Positions 54,642 to 64,000 of a stretch of 64,000 nucleotides of DNA are shown here, piece after piece (the first letter of the stretch is position 1; each line of letters begins with the position of its first letter). The notes beneath the pieces were generated by a model, which ran no database searches, was not told the DNA's origin, and saw nothing but the letters and a program-made list of their open reading frames with translations. The position numbers and the translations under genes were made by a program. The stretch covers positions 1,534,230 to 1,598,229 of the forward strand of contig NW_003314300.1 of the NCBI RefSeq assembly GCF_000143415.4, in the 5' to 3' direction. This DNA is from Selaginella moellendorffii. Lineage: Eukaryota; Streptophyta; Lycopodiopsida; Selaginellales; Selaginellaceae.

Positions 54642-55082
54642 TGCAACACACAAGAAGAATTAAACTTCCTAGCAATAAGAATTCTCTCATTAATATACTA
54701 TATTTCAATCTCGGGAATGATGTTTTATTATGACATGACACTATAGTGAATGATAATTGTCAGTCTTAGTAATTACAACCTACTATGAGAAACAAGTGGC
54801 TATAGGGTTTCAGAAGCTAAAAACTAGCATATAATTAATATGTAGCCTTATTTTATATAGTTGGCCTGCCATATATAATAATAGCGAATATACACAAGCA
54901 CGCGAGTATGCCTTTTTGCAAGATTACCTTTCAATCCCAAAATCATATATAGATTTAATTCTTTGATTTGTCTACATCATATATCTTTGCAAAGACAAAA
55001 CATATCAAAAGGAATAAGATATATATAAAAAACTTACATTTTCTTATAATATTTTAGTGGATTACAAAAGCCATTGAAAGGT

Positions 55083-55328
55083 TTATAAAGTGGATTTATT
55101 AGTGCTTTCCGCTGTGCTGTCCATTTCTTCTTTTCTCTTGCTCTGGATTGTTGTTTCGGAAGTAACAAGAGCATTTTTATCAATAGTGACAGTGGTCTCC
55201 ACATTCCCGGATGGGTAATAAGGACCAGGCGTGTAATATGGAGATTGTGGTAGTGAAACAAAATTCACATTCTCACATTTCTGTATGCTAGAACTACTTA
55301 CAGATTTTTTGTCTTCCTTGCTTCCCAT
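55083..55328 (-). CDS. Short hypothetical ORF
   Basis: 81 codons starting MGSKEDKKSVSSSSIQKCEN, with a Pro/Tyr segment (PYYTPGPYYPSGN) and a Lys/Glu/Ser-rich end. A different frame just downstream (KALINPLYKPFNGFCNPLKY) also looks protein-like, so a frameshift or missed intron is possible. No homology was recognised. Confidence 0.35.
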   Translation of the reverse strand: MGSKEDKKSVSSSSIQKCENVNFVSLPQSPYYTPGPYYPSGNVETTVTIDKNALVTSETTIQSKRKEEMDSTAESTNKSTL

Positions 55329-55620
55329 CTCTGTAAACCCTAAAGAATGAACGAGTGAATCAGTGTTTCGAATTATTTATATATTTCTGGTCAATTGTTG
55401 AAATGTTAAAATGTTGAAATGGACAATAGAAATTTTCCAGTTCATTCGAACTTCAATATTCCCATTTTATTTGGGACTAATAAAGCCCAAAAATTTCTAT
55501 GGGTTCAGACGAACTTCTAATTCTAGAAATTGTATAAACTGCATTAGAAAGATTCAAAAAATAAAAATCTCTCTGAACCATTGATACTTAAACTCGTAAA
55601 TTTCAAGTTCACCAAAGAAT

Positions 55621-55733
55621 AACATTTTTCTGACTTAATATTTCCTTATAAAACTTATAGTTGACTATGTTGACTAGCATTGACTTGAGCTAAATTGAGC
55701 TCAACTCATGAGCTCAACTCAACTTTGGACCAT
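55621..55733. repeat. Candidate right terminal inverted repeat
   Basis: The reverse complement of 55690-55718 matches about 43739-43767 (2 mismatches in 29), and AACATTTTT at 55621-55629 mirrors AAAAATGTT at 43861-43869. No matching target-site duplication is visible next to the repeats. Confidence 0.35.
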
Positions 55734-56930
55734 CCCCTCTAAAGACAAGTAGTAGCTTTGTTGTGAGGGAGTGATAAAGAGGTAAATGTTTTATTTTATG
55801 TATCTTCCCAGGCATAGCAAAAGAAAGAAGCTTAGGAGAAATAGATTTATGCCTAAGCTTAGGCATCCAAATAAAAAAGATCCGACTTAAGCAATGTTCA
55901 TCATAGACAAACATGAAGTAATTAGAAATGGTTATAAAATTATGTAATATATAAGTAGCACTTAGACATGTTAGAAAACAACCCTCACTCATTGTTGTAT
56001 GCATTTGCATTGAATTAACCATATTTACTCCCATTTATGACTATTTGTGCAAAGTAGAGTTGAAAAAGTGATATATACTTATCCTTATTCTTCTCATTCT
56101 TCTTCTCTTCTTTATGTGCTTGTTTTTATTTGTTTGTTACCATTTTTCATACAAGGGAAAGAATGCAAGTATAGGTAGAAAAAGCCTTACTCATATACAT
56201 TTAGAACCCCCCATGCAATTGTTGAAAAGCATAATCATAATCATTAACATGTCCAAATGCATGCTTGAAGACGTCAAAGAGAAAGCTCCAATCTACTCTA
56301 GTTGTTACACTCAAACCATTATACCACTACAATGTCGTCCCTTGGAGACATATAGAAACTCATACAAATGTTGACTATCATCCCAAGAATAATAGGTACT
56401 AATCACTATAAAGTGATCAAATCAATGGTACATATTATCCCAAGTTTCCCATGGAAGAACTTTGGTCAAATGCAAAGATTGGCAATAAGAGTAGAAGGAG
56501 TTATACCATATGCTGTGAATGCCACTATCAACTGAGTTTGATTGTTTAATTGCAACTGTATAACATCAAGCAACTACACCAACTATTGCTCTAGAATCAA
56601 AGGAGGAGGAAGTTGCTGTTTTGCCATGAAGGTGAATAAAAAGGACAAAAGTAGAAGAGAAGAAATTGAAAAAGTTACAAGGAAAGAAATATATAAACAG
56701 TGCAAAAGCTAGACCTAAACCACAAAATCCCAAATATAAGCACCCCTTTGCAACAATCAAAGTTGCCCTTCATTTCCACCAATATGAGTGTATAAAATAT
56801 GAAAATGGAATACAAAAATGTGCATCTTAATTATCCCAAAAACCCTAGCTTATATATATGAGCAAGTAATCCAAATTGAAACCAATTTCATAGCTATCAA
56901 AATCCCATTATACTAATATTAATATATGGT
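55734..56930. other. AT-rich stretch without supported genes
   Basis: Only short ORFs with no recognisable domain. Its end contains repeat block C copy 2 (56815-56940). Confidence 0.55.
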
Positions 56931-56940
56931 AATAGTTTGT
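56815..56940 (+). repeat. Dispersed repeat block C, copy 2
   Basis: Matches 36258-36378 in direct orientation (GCATCTTAATTATCCC, TTGAAACCAAT, ATAGCTATCAAAATCCCA, TACTAATATTAATATATGG). Confidence 0.65.
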
Positions 56941-56944
56941 TTGC

Positions 56945-57258
56945 TCATAAAGGTTGGGGCTTTGACTTCTCTTTCTATATCACTTGCAAATAGGGGTATC
57001 ATCTTTTATAAGCTAAGTGCATCTAAAGTAACAAGGGTGGCTAACTTCATTAATTATTTTTTTGTCGGTGATGATTAGAAGGTGTCTGAATTGTAGTGTG
57101 GTTGCATTAGACAATGAAGTTGCCTCATAACCCATTTAAGTTAGTGCATTTCTTATAAAGTGTGAAGGGTTCTAAAGTTGTTTCTGAAAGTTTTTTGAAG
57201 TAGTAGTCTAAACTAGAGTATAAATCAATGAGGACGTCAATCTTCCCTAAGGGGGGAG
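56945..57258 (+). repeat. 3' internal end of an upstream retroelement, with polypurine tract
   Basis: Matches 61985-62270, the segment in front of LTR C (GGCTTT.ACTTCTCTTTCTAT, GGTGGCTAA.TTCATTAAT, GTGATG, AGTCTAAACTAGAGTATAAATC against AGTGGTCTAAATTAGAGTAT). It ends in the tract AAGGGGGGAG at 57249-57258. LTR B therefore also had an element on its left side. Confidence 0.6.
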
Positions 57259-57907
57259 TGTCATAAGCATGATTATGGGTATCGAAGCTACTTGTCAATA
57301 AGTCCTTTCAAATATTCATTCCATACTACCATAACAATAGAAAATCAGTATTGCTAATTCCCTTTTTACCTTTTCAGTCCTTCTTGTTTAAGTGCTTGTA
57401 AACTTGATTTAGCATCTGTACTTGGTTAGACGAGCATAAGGAAGGAATTCCTAAGTTTCTATTTAGCCAAGTATATTTAGCTTAATTTATTAGTTCTTTT
57501 TTGCTTTGTCCAGCGCTAGGAATATCCCCTTTACTTTATCCTGGCGTGCATATCTATCCTTGTTCTATGTCTGGCTTGGGTTTCACTTCTAGTTTCTTGT
57601 TTGCTTCTTATTTAAGCCTAAGTTCTATGTTATGCTAGTTGGTTTTGTACTTATATCCTTGCATTAGGCCACTAATATGTTGAAATAGCATTAAACTCTA
57701 TTTAGCTCCATTTTACGTGCTAATTTTGGTATTGCTATGTTAGTTGCTCTAGGACTATTTCCATATTGTTCCATATTCTAGTTCCTTCACTCATACTTGG
57801 GAGTTTGGCTCTGGCCCTGGACATGTGGATAAAGATTTACATTCCACTCCATAGTTGACCTTTAGTAAATTACTATAGGATAAATAGTGAAAACTACATA
57901 TGTTACA
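57259..57907 (+). repeat. LTR B (5' LTR of the 57.3-63.1 kb element)
   Basis: 649 bp, starting TGTCATAAGCATG after the polypurine tract and ending ..GTTACA before TTTGGTATCAGA. It is related to LTRs A and C throughout. Confidence 0.78.
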
Positions 57908-60900
57908 TTTGGTATCAGAATATACATTTTAGTGAGTATTATCTAATGAGATTGGGCAACTAATCTTGTTGCATACATAGAGATGAAAATGTTTGGGTGT
58001 TATGATTTCACATTCATTCCTCAAGTATTGATTTTGGTTACCTTTTTGTACTAGATTATATGAGCTTTCACTTGGGCTCATAGGATGGATGTTAGATGTT
58101 CCATTTACATGAATTTGCACTTGAGCTTGTGAGAGACATTAACAACTTAAGTTTACATTTTGAGTTGGCAAGATTAATGTTAGCCTATCAATAGTTACTA
58201 TAAATTATTCCATGTTACCATGCATAAAAGTAAACCTCTTGGTTTGCTATGAATGGTAAATAAGGTAATCCGTAGCTGTTTAGCATAGCACTAGTGGATC
58301 CTTCATATGCATGATTATGAGTGGATTAATTGAGACTATATTGATTAGTCTTTTAGTTTAAGTAGTCATTCCTATGCTCTTTTATAAACTTTTCTTGGAT
58401 TTGATTAAAGGTAGTGCAAATGCAAGTTGAGGTTTAGTCAAAGTAAAGTCTTAAAAAAAAGTCATTAGGGATGAAGGATTAAATATGTAAATCATCTTCT
58501 TTTTTTTGGAGATATGATTTGCAACAAGGTGTGATTTCATTGTTTGTATTCACATCACGCAATTAAAAGTATTTATTTCAATACATGTTAATTATGATAG
58601 TCTTGCAAGTGGTGAGTCGTGAGATGGATAGAAGTGAAGAAATAAAACTTTTTGTCTAGGTTTGCTATTGAAAAATTTAGGTTACAATGCTCAATTTATT
58701 TCTAAGGGAATTTGCTATTACTCATTGAGTAACTTGGTGTCAGATTAGTTTATAGTTTTGTTAAAAAAAGAGTGGCATGAGCTTGTCTATATTGTCAATG
58801 AGATTAATGATGTTAGGTGTTGTAAATTTTTATTAGTAGAGTGTGGCATTTATGTTGCATTTTATCAAATAGTGTTGGCACTTGATACTCATATAAACCT
58901 TTGTAGTAATGACATAGTGTTGCTTGTAATGTTGCTCAATAGATGATCAAATTATTATGATTATTATATAATATTCATATGATTGTGAATAATGTGTTTA
59001 CAAAGTTGTTTGATCAAACAATGATCAATTCCAAAGTGGTTGATGGTGAAGCTAGTCTATTTACACATAATAACATTGTAGTAACGTTGATTGAGTTTTT
59101 GATAGTGATCCATTATGTTAAGCTTATCTTGGTACCTTGTTTCTTTAAGAGTTGCCCATTGAGTTTTGAAAAGGATGTAACATTTATTTGTTATAGTTTG
59201 TTGATGGATTCGTTAGCACTTAAAGTAGGTTATTGAATGGAGAAAATATGTAGTTGAGGCATTGACATTGCTAATATTCATATTAGTAGAATTAAAATTG
59301 TTATATTAAATGATGAGAAGTTTTCTTTAAAACTTGATTTTTTATATCATTTTTTTTGTTAATGTTTTGGCTTCACATTGGATCTTAAAGGTAATTAAAG
59401 AAGAGTGTTAATACCATATGGATATCCAGATATGTGATCTTCATGATCAAGTTTTGGGTATTTATTAACACTTGTGGATTTTGTTTTCAAATGTTAGTAT
59501 GATATTTGATGCTTAAACATTTTGTTGGATTATGAAAATTTGTATTAAGGTGAACCTATGTGAAGTTGTAAGTAAAAGAAAGTTGGTTGAGTCTTAAAAA
59601 TTTTTATATCCATTTTCATAAATTATTGCAAACTAGTGAAGGGGTTGGAGTTGACTTCAATTAGCTTATGCTTTAGTAGATAGTTTGTATGATGTGGCCC
59701 AAAAAAGATATTGACTTTTAGAGGTAAGGCAATTGAGTTAGATAAAGTATAGAGTTGGCCATTACGCTTTTCTCAAAAGGTGACCCTTGTACTTTTTTCT
59801 ATAACATCATATTTGGTGGTAAGTTGCACTTTACATTTTATTAAACTCTATAGAAGTAATGAGCTTTCATTAATTTTAACTTAGTCTTAATATATGCCTT
59901 AGCTGAGGATAGTGATGTTGAACTTAGTTGGTTGTGGTTAAAATATTAGTACCTTATACCCTTGTCTATTAGGGGGTTGTGTATCATATAAATCCTTCTC
60001 ATAGTTTTCACTTTAGTTTCAATTGAATACTAATTATATATAACTAGCCTCTTTGATTATGCTCAAAGGTATTAGCTATATGTGTTAGTGAGTTTATTGC
60101 GATTAAATTGAACTTAAGTAGTCATTTTATCCCTACTTGTTCAATGATATTTTCTATCATGCTTTAGAGTGTTACCTTTCTGTTTAACAAGTATATAACT
60201 TGATGACATAACTTTGATGTTTAGGTTTTATGAAGACAAGTTGAAAATTGATTATTGGTTTCTTTTTGACTAGTGATTACTTATAAACTTTGTTGAGGAC
60301 TATTAACACTTGCTTCATTCAATGATGATTTTGTAGTGATGTGTTTACTTTACCAGATGCTGTTGTGAAGGATTGTATCTTTAAAATTGCATAGTTTTTT
60401 ATATTAGCATGTTGATTCCACCTTTCTTGATATTATTTAGTTACATTTAGTCTATGGTGTTGGATTGATTTGAATATTGGATATGATGATTCACTCCTTG
60501 ATGATATGGCAAGTTAAATTAATTATGTTATAAATGAGATAGTTTAGTAAAGGTTGAGCTTGGTTTTTCCTTGAAGATTGATTTAATTATGGAATATACT
60601 AGATTTACAAAATGAAGAGTTAATGATCAATTGATGTTATTTGATCCTTGTTGAATTCGAATTGAAGTTTTATCAATTATTGATAATTTTTCTTATGTTT
60701 GTTATAAAATGAGTTACGTTTATATAAAGAAGATGGATTTATACAAGATCATTTGGTGATTACTTATTGAGTATAACTTTATCATGCTTGGGTTTTAGAT
60801 TGATGCAAACATGTTTTTCAATAGCTTTTATATTGATATGTTGAGAAGGATATTATAGATTATAACATGATTTTTATTTTGGCATTCATTGAAGTTGGTT

Positions 60901-62270
60901 TATATAAGACTTGTGATCCTAGTTATACAAGACTTTCTTATACACTTCTTTGAACTTTTAGTCCTTTAAGTTGAGAATTATATTTATTGTTCTATTTGTT
61001 TACAATTGTCAAGGAAGGCATTTTGGCTCATTAGTTTTAATATTCAAGTTAGTTCTCACATTTAACAATCATTGGTGTGATTGACTATCATCTAAAATAG
61101 TTGATTGTCCTTATTAGATGTCTTGCTTGATTATTATTGATGTTGAATGATTTGCCGTTCTTCAAGATGATGGATTGATATTTAATGATGACTATGGATC
61201 TTTATTGAAGGAATCATCAATAATATTTCATGATAGTTAGTTCTTATTTAAAGGATTTTGGCTTTTTGTATTATCATATATTCTTTATGGTTTTTTTTAA
61301 ATTGTTAATGCTTACTTTAGCAACTTTTATTTCTTAGTATTATTGATTGAGATTTATTCAAATTAACTAGAGCGACAATTGACATGAACAAGTGTTTATT
61401 GGCCCTTGCAATATTCATTCTATTTTATGGATTATTGATAAGGTTGGTTCTGATAAATTGGGGTGTTATTTCTTTTAGATAATATATTTATGAGTATTCT
61501 TATTATTTAGTTGATAATACTTTGTGTTCTTTGAGCTATTTTTCATAAATTCTTTGGCATACTAAGTTTTATTTTCTTGATGATATATTTGTTATTGAAT
61601 ATTTTTAGATGATTAATCCTATGACTTTAAACTATAGTGATATTGATGGTTCCTATATTGTATTGATTTATTAGATGATGACTTAATTAGAATACTTTTG
61701 TGTTCTAATATAAACTAATAATTTGGTCTCTAAGATATCATTGTCGATAATTTTGATATTGTCCATCTATTGATCTTTAAGTTTAGACCAGTATACGCAG
61801 ATTAGCTTTGGCATTTTATGTGCATAGTGAAATCTATATTTATGGGGTATTTACTATCAATTGGTAATGTGACCTGTCTCTTTCTCAAAATTCCTCATTT
61901 TGTTAAAAAGATATGATTTTATAAACAACTTTAACTATTTGTTTATAGTAGTCCCAATGAGTTTAGTTTATTTACTCAGGATAATTAAGGCTTTTAGCTT
62001 CTCTTTTTATATTACCTATAGGTAAAGGAATATTGTCTTTTGTAAGTTGTGTGATAGGGTGGTTAAATCCATTAATCATTTCCTTATCAGTGATGGCCGA
62101 AAAATGTTGAGTTGTAGAGTATTTATATTAGACAGAAAGGTTGCCTATAATTCATTCATTTCTCACAAAGTTTAAACACCATAATTTTTTTTTAGAATTA
62201 TTTCCTTAGCAGTGGTCTAAATTAGAGTATGAATCAACAAGGATGTTAATCTTTCCTAAGGAGGGGAGAG
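57908..62270 (+). mobile_element. Internal region of a decayed LTR retrotransposon
   Basis: 4.36 kb between LTR B and LTR C, so AT-rich and full of stops that no gag or pol domain can be read with confidence; the longest ORF is 85 codons. The polypurine tract AAGGAGGGGAGAG is at 62258-62270. The flanking LTRs, primer site and tract define the element. Confidence 0.65.
57910..57919 (+). other. Primer-binding site (initiator tRNA-Met)
   Basis: TGGTATCAGA directly after LTR B; the following leader GTTGCATACATAGAGA is shared with the element behind LTR A. Confidence 0.7.
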
Positions 62271-63150
62271 TGTTGTAAATGTGATTGCAAGTATTAAAAG
62301 TTACATGTGAGTGAGTCTTTTCAAATATTTTTTCCTTACTACAATAATGGCAAGAGATTAGTATTGTTAATTCCCTTTTCAGTCTTTCTTATTCAAGTGT
62401 TAATAAGCATTTATACTTGGCTAGGCAAATATAAGGAATTCCTAAGTGTTTATTTAGCTAAGTATATTTGGCTTGGTTTATTAGTACTCTTTTATTCTAT
62501 CTTGCACTACCTTGACAAGAACCCTCATAATATTAATTTTAGTCCCTCAATACTCATTAAGTGATAGCTTACTATGTTAACCAAGACACACTTGCTATCA
62601 TGCCCAATGTGTTAGTTCTATTTGGTCCTATTAGCTATTTATAAAAAGTGTCTATATCTATTAGTAAGGCATATATATGGAATGTAAAAATTGTTCTAAA
62701 CACGATGGTGTTGCTCTCATGTTTAAATTCATAATATAACACCATTTTATATTTAATAAGTTTTCATAATTGTCTCAAAGACTAACTCCTATATCTAGGG
62801 TGAAAGCCCAAAGTATGTATTTTTGGTGTGTGTGTGTGGGGGAGGGGGAGTATGTGCGGCTATAGAGGGTTCTAAATATATAGTAGAGATAATGGGTAGA
62901 TCAAGTAAAACCAATCAATTTGAGGCATAATTTATATTTTTACTTGTATACCTGTTCTTGTTCTATATCTAGCTTGGGTCTAAGCCTAAGTTCCATACTA
63001 TACTAACTAGTGGAATATTCATATCCTTAAATTAGTTCACTAGTATGCTAAGATTGCCTTAAACTCCATTGGGCTTCATTTTATGTGTTGGTTTTGGCAT
63101 TGGGATGCTAATTACTTTAGAACTATTTTCATGTCATTCCATGTTTTAGT
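62271..63150 (+). repeat. LTR C (3' LTR, truncated)
   Basis: Starts TGTTGTAAATGTG after the polypurine tract. It shares CTTTTCAAATATT, AGTCTTTCTTATTCAAGTG, GGAATTCCTAAGTGTTTATTTAGC, CTAGCTTGGGTCTAAGCC and CCATTTTATGTG with B and A. It contains a (TG)n/G-rich stretch at about 62825-62850. Homology stops at about 63,150, before the expected ..ACA end. Confidence 0.72.
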
Positions 63151-63199
63151 TCTTTCATTCCTTCACAAAGAGATAGATGGAGGTTTTGTAAAACTAGTG

Positions 63200-63875
63200 G
63201 CACTAGAGCAAGTGATGGCTTTGCATTGCTAGGCAGCTCAAAGCAACGAAAGCAACAATGGACTCAAAGCTTGTAGCAATGTTAGGGCAAAGTAATTGGG
63301 ACAAAGAGCTTACACAAAGATTTGCCATTCTTAAAGAGCAATTAAAGAGCAACTAAGTCATAGCGACGTGCTTGGTTGACTTCTACTGCAAAGTTGGAAG
63401 TATGGTCTCGGCTTAACAAGTTTTCAACTTGATTTTGTCGAAAGATCTTGTGGTTTGGACAGCATTTATAGCTGGATACAATTGTCAAGGAGATACTACC
63501 CCCATGTTTAAAAGAGCTCACAGTATAGGAGATCTCAACCTTCATCTTGATAGGTTTACATTCCTCTCAATCATCAACACTTGCAACTATGCAAGGCTTA
63601 TGAAACAAGGAAAGGAGTGCTTATATAATGGAGGATTTATCTTGGCAGTGAGCACTACTATAGAGTGGTTGATCTCTTAGGGTGAGTAATGAGACAATGA
63701 TGGTGTTAGAATTCATGCCTCTAGAGTCGAGTTGTGTAACTTAGACTACCATTCTGAGTGTATGCAAGAAGTGGAAAAATGTGTAAGTTGGGAAGATTGC
63801 ATATAACACTTTGGTGAAGATCGATAAGAGGAATAAAGTTGCATATATGCTTATAGCTAATCTATATGAAAATTA
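63200..63875 (+). pseudogene. Decayed pentatricopeptide repeat gene
   Basis: PPR signatures survive across several frames and stops: CLVDFYCKVGSMVSA, ILSKDLVVWTAFIAGYNCQG, DRFTFLSIINTCNYARLMKQ, EHYYRVVDLLG followed by a TGA where CGA is expected, then KWKNV and DKRNKVAYMLIANLYEN (E motif). The stop codons (TAA, TGA, TAG) mostly sit where CGA or CAA would restore the pattern. The N-terminal part is not recognisable. Confidence 0.75.
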
Positions 63876-64000
63876 ATATTTGCATATTTGCTGAAGGAAC
63901 AAAAGTTGGCAGCTGTGATATAAAAAACACTAAAATAGTACTCCATTATAATGTGTGATGTTGTGATAAGATGAGAAGCTCCTATTCAATACCTCAATTT

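Overview
The window looks like nuclear DNA of a lycophyte, most probably Selaginella moellendorffii (inference). Genes are packed tightly, almost all introns are about 50-60 bp with GT..AG ends, a long pentatricopeptide-repeat (PPR) gene has no intron, and several proteins read as clear land-plant homologues. I rebuilt the exons by hand from splice signals, and every multi-exon model called intact closes in frame.

Region 1 (1-29.6 kb) is gene-rich with moderate GC. In order it holds: the 3' part of URB2 (+); a tetraspanin with unusual tails (-); an alpha/beta-hydrolase lipase (-); mitochondrial ribosomal protein bL33 (+); a four-MA3-domain translation factor (-); an unknown protein with an internal repeat (+); a quinone-oxidoreductase-like enzyme (+); another unknown protein (+); the PPR protein (+); three METTL24-like methyltransferase paralogues surrounding a stand-alone I29 protease-inhibitor domain; L-galactose dehydrogenase of ascorbate synthesis (+); an HROB-like OB-fold recombination factor (-); a broken plastid 4-alpha-glucanotransferase (DPE1) (+); a decayed HROB fragment (-); and an uncharacterised P-loop protein (+).

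Region 2 (29.6-43.7 kb) turns sharply AT-rich and gene-poor. It contains decayed Ty3/gypsy retroelement pieces in both orientations: LTR, tRNA-Met primer site, gag, zinc knuckle, protease and integrase.

Region 3 (about 43.7-55.7 kb) is the most interesting part. A Mutator-like transposase with a SWIM finger (-) lies head-to-head with a nine-exon gene (+) encoding a proline-rich segment, a ParB-like motif and a C-terminal DNA-methylase-like domain. Both keep an unbroken frame across all introns and are interrupted only by six nonsense codons, each explainable by C-to-T change. Downstream are two tandem copies of an unknown Cys/His protein (one crossing a 100-N assembly gap) and a short ORF. 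A weak inverted repeat at about 43.7 and 55.7 kb may mark the ends of this unit. I read it as a decayed DNA transposon that carried its own DNA-binding/methylase protein.

Region 4 (55.7-64 kb) is AT-rich again. It is dominated by one decayed LTR retrotransposon (57.26-63.15 kb) and ends in a decayed PPR gene.
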